Of a stretch of 64,000 bases of DNA, positions 1 to 9,262 are shown in pieces. Position numbers and translations under genes: made by a program. Under the pieces are notes generated by a model. The model ran no database searches and had not been told where the DNA came from. It saw only the letters and a program-made list of their open reading frames with translations. The stretch is from Arthrobacter sp. B3I9 (GTDB lineage: Bacteria; Actinomycetota; Actinomycetes; Actinomycetales; Micrococcaceae), in assembly GCF_030816935.1 (NCBI RefSeq), contig NZ_JAUSYO010000001.1:2604001-2668000 (forward strand), in the 5' to 3' direction. Each line of letters opens with the position of its first letter. Position 1 is the first letter of the stretch.

Positions 1-1
1 C

Positions 2-952
2 GCGTCAGTCCCCGGCTGTAACTGGTTTGAGAGTCGTGGGCACGTGGAGTTTGCCACTGATGAGGCCCATCGGAAAGACCTCCTGCGCCGGATCGGCCGC
101 CTCCGCGAACGGGGATACGAGGTGGAACGGATCGACGTCGAGCGCGCCCGCACCTTGATACCGGACTTACTCATACCGGAAGAATGCGACACAGTCGCAT
201 TTTTTCCCGGTGAGGCCCACTGTTACCCCAACTTATACTTGGCATACATGCTGGAGCAGGCGTCGAATCTGGGAGTCACGCTTCGTACGGGTCTTGCGGT
301 CGAGCGGTTGGAGGCACGGAACGGTGGGGCGCTCGTCGGTTTGAGTGACGGGTCAACTATCGCAGCGGACCGGATAGTCAGCGCTGTGGGCAGATGGACC
401 AGCGAACTTACTGCCCTCGCCGGAGTTTCGTTGCCCATGTCCGAGTTTGAAACACCCGGCGATATCACCGTCGGCTACCTGGCCGTAACTAACCCTCTCC
501 CCATCTCCTTGCCTCGGGTGTTGACCAGTCCCTGGTTGAACGTGAGGCCCGACGGCGGCGGCCGGCTGTTGCTGCAAGCACTCGATCTCGACGCCAGTGC
601 GGATCCAGCGGAACAGCCTACGGCAGACTCTGTAGTCGCGAAGGAACTGCTTGCCCGTCTCCAAACAGTCCTGAAGCATACTGAAGGGGCGGAAATAGAA
701 CGTATCAACGTGGGGCGGCGGGCAATCCCTGCTGACGGCCTGAGCGTACTTGGAGCCGTTCCCACGGCTCCGTGGCTGTACGTAGCGGCAACGCACAGCG
801 GCGTCACGCTGGCGCCGTTCGTCGGTGCGGGAGTCGCACGGGAAATCTTCGGGGAAGAGGAGCTGCTCTTCCAGGGTTTTCGACCGGAGCGGTTACTTGG
901 CAACACGCAATTCGACCGTCCCTCCGCACCCCGGAAACCCGGGGAGCAATAG
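2..952 (+). CDS. FAD-dependent oxidoreductase, DAO family (5' truncated by window edge)
   Basis: Oxidises an amine or amino acid using FAD, by analogy with glycine oxidase, DadA and sarcosine oxidase; the substrate cannot be told. The frame is open from base 2, so the first GTG (base 44) is probably internal and the N-terminal Rossmann motif lies outside the window. The visible part shows the DAO middle region (substrate-domain strand around PGEAHCYP, then an AVGRWTSEL segment) and the usual C-terminal FAD-contacting stretch around HSGVTLAPFVG. It ends 85 bases before the convergent IclR gene. Family call is firm; substrate is open. Confidence 0.8.
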   Translation, partial: ASVPGCNWFESRGHVEFATDEAHRKDLLRRIGRLRERGYEVERIDVERARTLIPDLLIPEECDTVAFFPGEAHCYPNLYLAYMLEQASNLGVTLRTGLAVERLEARNGGALVGLSDGSTIAADRIVSAVGRWTSELTALAGVSLPMSEFETPGDITVGYLAVTNPLPISLPRVLTSPWLNVRPDGGGRLLLQALDLDASADPAEQPTADSVVAKELLARLQTVLKHTEGAEIERINVGRRAIPADGLSVLGAVPTAPWLYVAATHSGVTLAPFVGAGVAREIFGEEELLFQGFRPERLLGNTQFDRPSAPRKPGEQ

Positions 953-1037
953 CGGAAGGACCGTCGCGGAATCGAGTGGGAGCGGATGTGGGCATCACGA
1001 ACTGAGTGCCGGCGGCGTTCCCACATCGCGATGGCAT

Positions 1038-1796
1038 CTAGTCGTGGTTGAACTCTTTCGAGATCGCTTGAGCGGCCTGACGAAGTAGTGGTATGGCTCG
1101 GTCCGCGAAAGCCTTATCCACGCGGGAGACAGGACCTGAGACTGAGATTGCCGTGGGAGTAGGCGCATCGGGTACAGCGATCGCGAAGCACCGCACGCCA
1201 ATCTCCTGCTCCTCCTCATCGATGGAGTAGCCGCGCTTTCGTATCCGATTCAAGTCAGCGATCAGCGACTCCGGGTCACCAATGCTTTTGTCAGTGGGCG
1301 TCGGCATACCGGCTCGAGAAACAATGCGGCGAACCACCTCGTCGTCCAACTGGGCGAGAATTGCCTTGCCCACGCCAGTGTCATGCGTGTGGGCCCGGCG
1401 GCCAACCTCGGTGAACATACGCATGGAGTGAAGCGACGGAACCTGGGCCACGTAGATCACCATGTCCGAATCGAGCATTGCCATGTTCGCGGTCTCGCCT
1501 AGCCGGTCCACGAGGGACTTCAGCTGCGGTCGGGCAAGGGCCCCCAGTTGTTTGCTCGCGCCTTCTCCCAGTCTTATTAACCGGGGACCCAGTGCGTACC
1601 GGCGGCTCGGAAGCTGTCGAATGTACCCCACTTTGACGAGAGTACGCAGCAGACGATGAATTGTAGGGACGGGAAGGTTGGCGGACCCAGCAAGTTCACT
1701 GAGGGTCACTTCACCACCTGCGTCGGTGATCAGTTCAAGAAGCTCGAACGCACGTTCCACAGCCTGAACGCCCCCTGGGGCTTTTTCAGCCATCAC
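1038..1796 (-). CDS. IclR family transcriptional regulator
   Basis: A 252-residue DNA-binding regulator with an N-terminal winged helix-turn-helix (residues about 10-70, LSELAGSANLPVPTIHRLLR) and a C-terminal effector-binding domain (about 80-250). AAGGAG lies 7 bases before GTG 1796, which is followed directly by an in-frame ATG at 1793; either could initiate. It is divergent from the MDR gene at 1986 and convergent with the flavin oxidase. IclR proteins often control neighbouring catabolic genes, so either neighbour may be the target. The effector is not deducible. Confidence 0.9.
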   Translation of the reverse strand: MMAEKAPGGVQAVERAFELLELITDAGGEVTLSELAGSANLPVPTIHRLLRTLVKVGYIRQLPSRRYALGPRLIRLGEGASKQLGALARPQLKSLVDRLGETANMAMLDSDMVIYVAQVPSLHSMRMFTEVGRRAHTHDTGVGKAILAQLDDEVVRRIVSRAGMPTPTDKSIGDPESLIADLNRIRKRGYSIDEEEQEIGVRCFAIAVPDAPTPTAISVSGPVSRVDKAFADRAIPLLRQAAQAISKEFNHD

Positions 1797-1985
1797 CGTT
1801 GCTCTCCTTATTGCGACAAAGTTTATTCGTATCGTGGAAACTTCCCCCTTAGAGGCAAAGATACAGCACCGTGCCTACCGGCGAGGGCTTGGGCGGGAAG
1901 TGACTGAGAGGAAGTTGGCCGCCGTCCTTCGATATGTTGGTTCGGTAAGGCCAGCCACGAGCAAACCGACTCATCGGGAGAAGAC

Positions 1986-3014
1986 GTGAAAGCGATTGTG
2001 TACGAAGAGACAGGTCCGTCCTCGGTGTTGAAGCTTCAGGACAAGCCGGTGGCTGATCCCGGCCCTGGCGAGGTCCGGGTCCGCGTGGTGGTCTCCGGGG
2101 TGAACCCCACCGACTGGAAGTCCCGGGCAGGCGGAGGAGCAAGCACCTTACTGGAAGCACCGAAGGTTCCCAACCAGGACGGCGCCGGTGTGATCGACGA
2201 CGTCGGCTCCGGAGTGACGGGATTCAACATCGGAGACCGCGTCTGGCTCTGGGACGTTGCCTGGGGCAGTAATGAGGGCACGGCACAGGAGTACGCGGTT
2301 GTACCGGCGGCCAAGGCAGTGGCTCTTCCGGACGCTGAATCCCTCGACACAGGCGCGTCCATCGGCATTCCCGCTCTGACAGCGCACCGGGCCCTGACCT
2401 CGAACGAGGACGGCCCCGCCCGGCTCTCCCCCGGCGCCCTGGCGGGACGAACGGTACTGGTCACCGGCGGCGCAGGCGCAGTGGGACACGCTGCCATTCA
2501 GCTGGCGGCCTGGGCTGGAGCAAATGTCATCACGACCGTCAGCGGCGACCGGAAAGCTGAACTCGCACGCCTCGCCGGAGCCCATACCGTCATCAACTAC
2601 CGCACCGACGACGTCGTCGCTGCCGTCCGCGAGGCAGCCCCCGGCGGAGTGGACACCATCGTTGACGTGAACGCTCCAGCCAACGTCGACTCGGACGTGC
2701 AGGTGCTCAAGCCAAGCGGAACCATAGCCATCTACGCGGCGAATCCCGGGGAATCAGTGACGGTTCCCGTCCGTGAAAGCATGACAAAGAACGTCCGATA
2801 CCAGTTCATCCTCACCTACACCGTGACGGACGAGCAGAAACAGCACGCCGTGGCCGCCGTCTCCGAGGCGCTGGAGGACAGTGCGTTGCGCGTCGACGAG
2901 GAACACGGCCTGCCGCTGACGCGCTTCCCGCTCGAAGATACCGCCGCAGCACATGACGCCGTGGAGCAGGGCACCGTCGGGAAGGTACTCATCGATGTCA
3001 CGCCGTCGCCCTGA
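1986..3014 (+). CDS. MDR-family NAD(P)H:quinone oxidoreductase / zinc-less alcohol dehydrogenase
   Basis: A 342-residue cytosolic reductase of the medium-chain dehydrogenase superfamily, quinone reductase branch. It has a GroES-like N-terminal domain (KAIVYEETG start, about 1-120) and a Rossmann domain with VLVTGGAGAVGHAAIQLA near residue 157. I see no clear structural-zinc cysteine cluster, as in QOR proteins. The start is GTG behind a GGGAG ribosome site. It is divergent from the IclR gene across about 190 bases. The physiological substrate is unknown. Confidence 0.85.
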   Translation: MKAIVYEETGPSSVLKLQDKPVADPGPGEVRVRVVVSGVNPTDWKSRAGGGASTLLEAPKVPNQDGAGVIDDVGSGVTGFNIGDRVWLWDVAWGSNEGTAQEYAVVPAAKAVALPDAESLDTGASIGIPALTAHRALTSNEDGPARLSPGALAGRTVLVTGGAGAVGHAAIQLAAWAGANVITTVSGDRKAELARLAGAHTVINYRTDDVVAAVREAAPGGVDTIVDVNAPANVDSDVQVLKPSGTIAIYAANPGESVTVPVRESMTKNVRYQFILTYTVTDEQKQHAVAAVSEALEDSALRVDEEHGLPLTRFPLEDTAAAHDAVEQGTVGKVLIDVTPSP

Positions 3015-3084
3015 TCCTTGGGATTTGACCCAGGGAACCGAGGCCAAAAGCGGGGTCCACCCCTACTGCCCGGAGGGATCGCGG

Positions 3085-3648
3085 TCAGCGCCTCGTCTCG
3101 AACCTGGTCATGACCACGCCGCCGGGAAACGACCGTGTCTCCACCAGGTCCGGGTTCACCCGGCTGTCCAGATCGGGGAAGAACGGCGTGCCGCCGCCCA
3201 CCAGGACCGGATGGGTGGCCAGCATGTATTCGTCGATCAGCCCGGCCCGCATGGCCGCCCCGGCGAGTGTTGCGCCGCCGATGCTCATCGAGCCGCCGTC
3301 CTCGGCCTTGAGCCGGGTGATCTCGGCGACCGCGTCGCCGGTGACCAGGCGGGAGTTCCAGTCAACCTTGTCAATCGTCGAGGAGAACACCACCTTCGGC
3401 GTGTCCCGCCAGTTCCGAGCGAACTCGATCTCCGCCTCGGTGGCGTTGGGCTGCTGGTCGCCTGTCGGCCAGTAAGAACTCATTGCCTCCCACAGCTTGC
3501 GGCCGTACAGCGACAGGCTGTTAGCCCGCTCCTGGTCGAGCCACCACTGGAACAGTTCGTCGCTCGGCCCGCTCCAGCCAATGTCATCGCCGGCCGCGGC
3601 AATGTAGCCGTCCAGGGTCACGTTCATGGCGTAAGTCAGTTTCCGCAT
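3085..3648 (-). CDS. Dihydrofolate reductase family protein (RibD C-terminal-like)
   Basis: A 187-residue protein of the DHFR-like/RibD C-terminal fold, which binds NADPH and reduces small heterocycles. The start MRKLTYAMNVTLDGYIA and the later MSIGGATLAGAAMRAGLIDE and HPVLVGGGTPFF motifs are typical of the YwjB/YyaP-like group. A GGAAGGG site precedes ATG 3648. It stands alone and points away from the next gene. These proteins are common and mostly uncharacterised; a role in folate synthesis should not be assumed. Confidence 0.85.
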   Translation of the reverse strand: MRKLTYAMNVTLDGYIAAAGDDIGWSGPSDELFQWWLDQERANSLSLYGRKLWEAMSSYWPTGDQQPNATEAEIEFARNWRDTPKVVFSSTIDKVDWNSRLVTGDAVAEITRLKAEDGGSMSIGGATLAGAAMRAGLIDEYMLATHPVLVGGGTPFFPDLDSRVNPDLVETRSFPGGVVMTRFETRR

Positions 3649-4012
3649 GGCACCACCCTTCCGTCAATCGGTCCCAGCCTAGAGACCCGGCACGGCGCGC
3701 TACCATCAGTGCGCTTTCTCCACCCGCAGCCCTCCTCCACCAAAACCGGGAACCACGATTTTTTCGAATGCCAGACAGTCGACGTTTTGAGCTGCTTCCG
3801 TCCCTGTAGTCCAAACCCGCCCGGCGCCTTGTTCTTCGGTCGGATTCGCCATTCTCCGGGCTTTCCACGAATCCATCCGGAGAACATTCGACCGGGACGC
3901 GTTACCTGTGCTTGATGCCGGCCGACGACCATCTGGCGCGTGGGCCCCTATCGGCCGGAGTATTGGGAGTATCACTAGGCATGGCCTCGGTACGGGACCC
4001 AGGGGAACCGAT
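3649..4012. other. Intergenic region between divergent genes
   Basis: These 364 bases separate the DHFR-like gene (minus) from the membrane-anchored protein gene (plus) and must contain both promoters. I see no convincing gene, repeat or palindrome. Confidence 0.5.
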
Positions 4013-4630
4013 ATGGCAGATGAAAAACCAACCAACTGGTGGGCCACGTTGCCCGGCGTTCTGACAGCCGTGGCGGCCGTGATCACTGCAGTGACCGGGC
4101 TTCTGCTCGGCCTGGGACAGCTCGGTCTATTCGACGCCGCCAAGCCCGCCACCGCATCCAGCCCACCTACCGGCACAGGACCTTCGCGACCCAGCAGCCC
4201 GATGCAGCAGGACAGTCCGGCGGCGTCAGCATCCGGTGAACCGCTGCCGGATAACGGTACAGGGTGGGCCGTATCGCTTCCCGATGAGCGGAAGTACCGG
4301 TCTGCCGACGTCGAATATGAGATTCTCGATGCGAAGGCCCGTCCCGACGTCACATGGAAGATCTCATTGGCTTTCTCAGTCAGGTGCACCAACCGCGGCA
4401 TGTACGACATAAACTTCTGGGACTCCACCTTCAGGCTGAACGCCGGCGGCGTCAGTGTATCCCCCGATTCCGGTCTCAACGACCTCGTCCCGGCTGATTC
4501 AAGCAAGTCCGGTGAGGTCAGTTTCACCGTTCCGGCGGACACGCGGGACCCGGTCCTGCGCATCAAATTTCCGACGGGAGAGAGTCGCGTTCAGGTCGCC
4601 CTGTCACCGCCCTCAGGACGGGCTGGGTGA
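4013..4630 (+). CDS. Membrane-anchored hypothetical protein with an exported Ig-like domain
   Basis: A 205-residue protein not recognised as a named family. ATG 4013 was chosen over upstream starts because an AGGGGAACC ribosome site lies just before it. Residues about 8-40 form one transmembrane helix or signal anchor. A Pro/Ser/Thr-rich linker follows (about 42-75). The C-terminal 120 residues look like a beta-sandwich of the DUF4352 type, which usually sits outside the membrane. The stop overlaps the amidase remnant that follows. Topology is inferred from hydrophobicity only. Confidence 0.6.
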   Translation: MADEKPTNWWATLPGVLTAVAAVITAVTGLLLGLGQLGLFDAAKPATASSPPTGTGPSRPSSPMQQDSPAASASGEPLPDNGTGWAVSLPDERKYRSADVEYEILDAKARPDVTWKISLAFSVRCTNRGMYDINFWDSTFRLNAGGVSVSPDSGLNDLVPADSSKSGEVSFTVPADTRDPVLRIKFPTGESRVQVALSPPSGRAG

Positions 4631-4941
4631 CGGCAGGGCAGATCCACCGGAGCTCTCGACTCATCCGGACGATGGCCGGCTTGTGGGCTGACCTCGACCG
4701 ATCCTTCGGTGCTGCCGACATCCTGCTCTGCCCCACCTCACCCGTCACCGCCCCGCGCATCGGCCAGCGAGAAGGCTTCGCCGCGGGACGGAAAACCGTA
4801 TGGGAAATCGCGCTGGCCTTAACTGGGCCCTTCAGCGTGCTCGGCTGCCCGGCACTGTCCAAACCGGCGGGAGTAAACGAGCACGGGATGCCCGTGGGAG
4901 TACAGCTCGTCGGACGTCACGGCACCGAGGAACCCTGTTAG
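4627..4941 (+). pseudogene. Amidase C-terminal fragment (amidase-signature family)
   Basis: About 100 residues match the C-terminal part of amidase-signature hydrolases: ADILLCPTSPVTAPRIG, then FSVLGCPALSKPAG and GMPVGVQLVGRHG. The catalytic Lys-cisSer-Ser core is absent, and the frame stops soon after the GVQLVGR strand, short of the usual last helix. The fragment begins at the end of the preceding gene without a start of its own. I read it as the 3' remnant of an amidase gene, the first of four damaged genes in a row. It may once have belonged with the AmiS/UreI-like channel downstream. Confidence 0.65.
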
Positions 4942-5045
4942 CCCCTGGACCCATCCAGAGTGTTCAGGTCGGACCCGGTGAATGGCGTAAGCCACATTTC
5001 GGACCTACCTCCTGCGCTCCTTCACTCGGAAGTTAAGCTTTCGTC

Positions 5046-6319
5046 ATGACGGATCCGTCCCACTCCCACGGCACCAGCAGGCAGGCACCCCGCAGCTTCA
5101 AGTACGTCCTCATGCTTGGCGCCTTGGCCGCGCTTCCAGCCCTGACCACGGACATGTACCTGCCCTCCTTGCCCGCCGTGGAGGCCGTTTTCCAAACCAC
5201 CCAGACCGCCGTCCAGTTGACGTTGTCCGGAACCCTCGTCGGTGCTGGCATCGGTCAGCTTGTCATCGGACCCTTTTCTGATCGGTTCGGACGACGGCTG
5301 CCGCTGGTCGTTGGCATTTCGCTGCACGTGGTCATTTCATTGCTGTGCTCCATTACGCCGGACATCGCAACGCTGACGGGGCTGCGTGTGCTGCAGGGTT
5401 TCTTTAACGCAGCGGCCGCCGTGGTGGCCCTCGCCGTCATCCGTGATCGCTTCGTCGGTTCCGCTGCCGCCCAGTTGCTATCCCGGCTGATGCTGGTCAT
5501 CGGCGTTGCACCGCTCCTGGCCCCCACCGTAGGCCAGGCCATCTCTGGCCTCTGGAACTGGCGCGCCGTCTTCTATGCGCTGGCGCTTATCGGGATGGTC
5601 CTGGTGGCAATCGTCTGGAAATTCATGCCGGAGACGCTGCCGGAGGATCGGCGCCGTCCGGGCCACCCCAGGCATGTTGCCGGAGCCTACTGGTCCCTGC
5701 TGCGGGACAAGCACTTTATGGCGCTGGCCGTCATCCCCGGGCTTGGGCTGGCCCTGATCATGAGTTACGTCGTGGTTCCCCCTTCGTCTTCCAGAACGAA
5801 TACGGCCTTACCGCCCGGCAATTCGCCCTCGTTTTCGCCCTCAGCGGCGCCGCGCTTGTCCTGTCGGCGCAGCTCAGTGCCGCCCTGGTTCGAAAATCCC
5901 CGCCGGCCCGCCTCCTGCGCACAGCCCTCTTAGTGCAGCTGGGCCTCGCCCTGGTACTGCTCGTCGTGGTAGTTACGGGTGCCGGCGGCCCGTTCGGCCT
6001 GCTGGCCGGACTGTGGCTGGTCCTTGCAGCCCAAGGCATGATTCCGGCCAACGCCTCCATATTGGCCCTGCAGAAGTACGGCCACATGGCGGGTACGGCG
6101 GCCGCAGTTATTGGCGCCCTCCAGTCCGGCGTCGCCGGACTCATCAGCCCCCTGGTGGGGGTTCTGGGCGGAAATGCACTGTCGATGGTTGCCGTTATGA
6201 TCGGCAACTGCGCCCTAGCGGTGACTGTGCTTGCGGCGGGAACTGCCGCGTACCGGAAGGGTGGCTGGCCGGAACACGCGGAACGCGATGATGACCAGCG
6301 GGTCAATGCCGACGATTAG
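5046..6319 (+). pseudogene. MFS drug-resistance transporter (Bcr/CflA type), one frameshift
   Basis: Residues 1 to about 240 are a normal DHA1-type exporter: KYVLMLGALAALPALTTD in helix 1, then the MFS motif A SDRFGRRLPL. After MSYVV (near base 5775) the frame is lost and resumes one frame lower at VQLGLALVLL, running to stop 6319. Restoring one base near 5775 gives a continuous protein of about 424 residues, the normal size for the family. The missing base lies by a G run, so a sequencing error is possible. If the shift is real, the last five or so helices are lost. Confidence 0.75.
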
Positions 6320-6423
6320 GGGACTCTTCCCCCGCGGCAAACGCTGAGCGCCTTCGCTGCCTCCCTTCATACGGAGTCAACTTTCTTGTGGCGCCCGACC
6401 CGCGCCCATAGTGTCCTAGTTAC

Positions 6424-6540
6424 AGATCATGAGTTCCAGCACTGAGCCCTGGCTTGTTGGACGGCAACCCTCTTCGTGGTGGGGTGCCCCAGGTGAAGAT
6501 CCGGCCGCTTCGCAAGAGCGTTGCGGCAAGCATCGAGCCC
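6424..6540 (+). promoter_or_regulatory. SAM-IV riboswitch
   Basis: The stretch carries the conserved SAM-IV blocks in order: GATCATGAGT (6425), CCAGC, a CTTG-N2-GG segment, CGGCAACCCTC (6462), GGTGGGGTGCCCC (6478-6490) and AGGTGAAGATC. The last closes P1 by pairing GATC 6498-6501 with GATC 6425-6428. GCGGCAAGC near 6523 is the 3' pseudoknot partner. This class binds S-adenosylmethionine and in actinobacteria shuts off sulfur or methionine genes. The AmiS/UreI-like gene starts 38 bases downstream. I matched it by eye from memory of the class; a covariance search (Rfam RF00634) would settle it. Confidence 0.85.
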
Positions 6541-6577
6541 CGCTTCAGCGTGACGTCCTCGTGGACGGAAAAATCCC

Positions 6578-7214
6578 ATGTCTTATATCTGCCTGATCCT
6601 CTCCGGCGCTGCCCTCCTGATCAACGCCCTCGGCCTTCTGGGCCGCATTCCGGCCCGTGACAGCGGCGTTTTCAACATCGTCATCGGCACCCTTCAGCTG
6701 GTGCTGGCCGTGCTCCTGGCTGCTGCCGCCGGGGTGACCGTGAACTGCTGCTGGGAGCTGCCGGCGTCGTCCTTTTCGGCATCACGTACCTCTACGTCGG
6801 GCTCAACGCCGTGCTTAACCTCGAGTCGGCCGGGGTCGGCTGGTTCTGCGCCCTGGTAGCTCTCCTCGCCGTCTTCTACTCTGCCGCCAACATTGCAAAA
6901 GACCCCTTCTTGTCGGTGCTGTGGCTGAGCTGGGCGGTCCTGTTGTCCCTGTTCTTCTTTGTTCTAGCCGGGGAAAGTCCTCCCTCTCGGCATTCACCGG
7001 CCGGGCGGCCGTGCTCACAGGACAAATCACGACGACGGCGCCGGCGCTGCTGGGGCTCAGCGGCGCGTGGCCGGCGGGATGGTTCCTGGCGGGCATCACC
7101 GCCGTCGTCATCGCCGGCCTGTTCACTGCGGCCCTGGCCATCAGCAAGTCCGGAGGTCCACGGAATCCTGCCAGCCCCGTACCAGCCGCAGCGGCCCAAC
7201 CCATCTCCGCTTAA
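6578..7214 (+). pseudogene. AmiS/UreI family transporter, two frameshifts
   Basis: Three overlapping frames together spell one AmiS/UreI protein of about 212 residues: MSYICLILSGAALLINALGL (helix 1), then GVVLFGITYLYVGLNAVLNL and GVGWFCALVALLAVFYSAAN, then SAFTGRAAVLTGQITTTAPA. The shifts lie near 6740 and 6970, and each is consistent with one missing base. AmiS/UreI proteins are six-helix inner-membrane channels for urea or short amides. Its place behind a SAM riboswitch and before a sulfur-type monooxygenase suggests uptake of a sulfur or amide compound. As sequenced it is broken; sequencing error is not excluded. Confidence 0.75.
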
Positions 7215-7272
7215 ACGCTCTCCAACGATCAGCGCATTTGATTCCCACCCAGCGTTCACGAAAGGCAATCCC

Positions 7273-8515
7273 ATGACATCACTAGCCGCCGCCACCGACC
7301 AGGTCGACTACGAGACCCTCGCCAACCGGTTCCGTCCCATCTTCGCAAGGATTGCCGAAGGCGCCAGCGCGCGCGAACAGGACCACCGGCTGCCCTTTGC
7401 CGAAATCAAGGAACTCACGCAGGCAGGCTTCGGTGCCCTCCGTGTTCCCGTGTCCGACGGCGGGTCCGGCGCCTCCCTGCCCCAGCTCTTCCGCCTGCTC
7501 ACCGAACTCGCCGCAGCCGATTCCAACATTCCGCAGGCCCTGCGCGGCCACTTCGCGTTCGTCGAGGACCGCCTGGTCTCCACCGGCGCTCAGCGCGCCG
7601 TGTGGCTGGAACGATTCGTAAAGGGCGAGATCGCCGGCAACTCCTGGACCAAGGTGGGCACCGTCAAAATCGGCGACGTCATCACCAAGGTCAGCCCGGA
7701 CCCGGAAAGCACCACCGGCGGTTTCCGGATCAACGGCACCAAGTACTACCGGCAGCATCTTCGCAGACTGGATTGACACCTTCGCGCAGCGCACCGATAA
7801 CGACGTCAAGGTGATCGCCGTCGTCAACGCCCACCAGCCCGGGGTCACACACTCCGACGACTGGGACGGCTTCGGCCAGCGCACCACAGGCTCCGGCACC
7901 AGCACGTTCACGGACGCAGCGGTCGAGGCCGAAAACGTCATCGACTTCGACACCCGATTCAAGTACCAGACAGCGTTCTACCAAGCCGTACTCCTGGCCG
8001 TGCTGGCCGGAAGCATCAAGGCCGCCGAACGGGAAATCGCCGCCGAGGTCCGCAACCGCACCAGGATCTTCTCCCACGGCAACGCCGACTCCTTCGCCGC
8101 CGACCCGCAAATCCTCCAGGTCGTCGGCCAGGTCTCCGCCCGCGCCTACGCTGCCGAAGCCACCCTCGAACGTGCCGCCCGCGCGCTGCAGGGAGCCTAC
8201 GACGGCGCCTTCCTGGACAACGCCAAGGAAGAAGAACGCCTCAACGACCTGGCCGAACTCGAAACCGCCCAGGCACAGGTCATCCTGACCGAACTCTCCA
8301 CCCGTGCCACCTCGGACATCTTCGACGCCCTCGCCGCCTCCGGCACCAGCACCAAGAAGAACCTGGACCGGCACTGGCGCAACGCCCGCACTGCTGCCAG
8401 CCACAACCCGTGGGTCTTCAAGGCCCGCATCGTGGGCGACCACGCCGTCAACGGCACCACTCCCCCGCGCGTCTGGTCCATCGGCGCCGGCTCCAAGGAG
8501 GACACCGCCAAATAA
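7273..8515 (+). pseudogene. SfnB/DszC-like acyl-CoA-dehydrogenase-fold monooxygenase, one frameshift
   Basis: The first frame gives 168 residues starting MTSLAAATDQVDYETLANRF and ending at INGTKYY. The second resumes at GSIFADWIDTFAQRTDNDV and runs to the stop at 8515. About five bases (roughly SerThr in the KYYSTGS motif) appear lost near 7750; with them the protein would be about 415 residues, normal for the SfnB/DszC group. These FMNH2-dependent enzymes oxidise organosulfur compounds for sulfur acquisition. That agrees with the upstream SAM riboswitch, although riboswitch control of this gene is inferred. Confidence 0.75.
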
Positions 8516-8530
8516 CCTGCAATGCCCGAT

Positions 8531-8578
8531 CATCTGCGGGCATACGAACCGCGCTTACGGCCAGTATGCCCGCAGATG
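8531..8578 (+). terminator. Perfect 15-bp inverted repeat after the monooxygenase gene
   Basis: CATCTGCGGGCATAC (8531-8545) and its exact complement (8564-8578) flank an 18-base loop, starting 15 bases after the stop codon. There is no T tract, as is common for actinobacterial terminators. An alternative shorter hairpin can form between ATGCCCG at 8522 and CGGGCAT at 8537. Confidence 0.5.
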
Positions 8579-8779
8579 GGCCTCGGAGTTCGTCCGGTCT
8601 CAGCGCCATGCGAGGAATTTCGAACCTCAGGCGGGCACTGCCGTCTGGGCGCTGACGGTGCAGATCGCGTTTCCTGGGTCCCGAGCGCTCCGTTACAGGC
8701 GGCCCTGGCTTCCGGACGGAGGCAAAACCGGTTGAAAGGTTCAACGCGTCGTAATGCGAGACCGACTAGGAGGAGCCAG

Positions 8780-8878
8780 ATGAACAGGAAACCAAGGACG
8801 AACCGTCGACCCAAGACAGAAACTAGCCGGCAGGCCACACCACCAGCCACCAACACAAAACCCCGAAGGGGCCCATAA
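8780..8878 (+). CDS. Possible small basic peptide gene
   Basis: A 32-residue frame starting MNRKPRTNRRPKTE, rich in Arg, Lys, Thr and Pro, lies 8 bases after an exceptionally good AGGAGGA ribosome site. A short CCCC-GAA-GGGG hairpin overlaps its end. Nothing is recognised. The ribosome site is the main argument for it. The rest of 8579-9214 shows no gene that I can support. Confidence 0.3.
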   Translation: MNRKPRTNRRPKTETSRQATPPATNTKPRRGP

Positions 8879-9214
8879 GTGAACAGCCTGTCAGCAGAGA
8901 GGCTCACAATTTCCTGAAGTGGGAAACGCTGTGCCCGAGGGGTTAATTAGCCTGATGCATTCGGTCCAGGGCAGCCGTCATCGCACTGCATACGGACCGC
9001 CTGCATTGCTCCCCCGTCGAGCTTGAAGAGTTCTCGGCATTGGAGCGAGTCTCCACACGGGTTCTGCGGCAGCCTCTGACACAAGCTCAGTGACCGGGAC
9101 GGGCCCGCGCTGGCTATGAATGTCCTTGAGCCCTTTTAGGATGTCTTGTCGATACCGACATCTCCCCGCAATAGGGATTCAATTGCCCCGCATCTTGACG
9201 AAGCCCTCAGTGTC

Positions 9215-9228
9215 GTATAGGCCTATAC
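9215..9228. promoter_or_regulatory. 14-bp perfect palindrome, candidate operator
   Basis: GTATAGGCCTATAC is a perfect palindrome 34 bases before the start of the lipase-like gene at 9263. Its place suits a repressor site, but no cognate regulator is visible nearby. Confidence 0.35.
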
Positions 9229-9262
9229 AAAATCGGTGTCCACATACATGCGGGGTGCTCTC

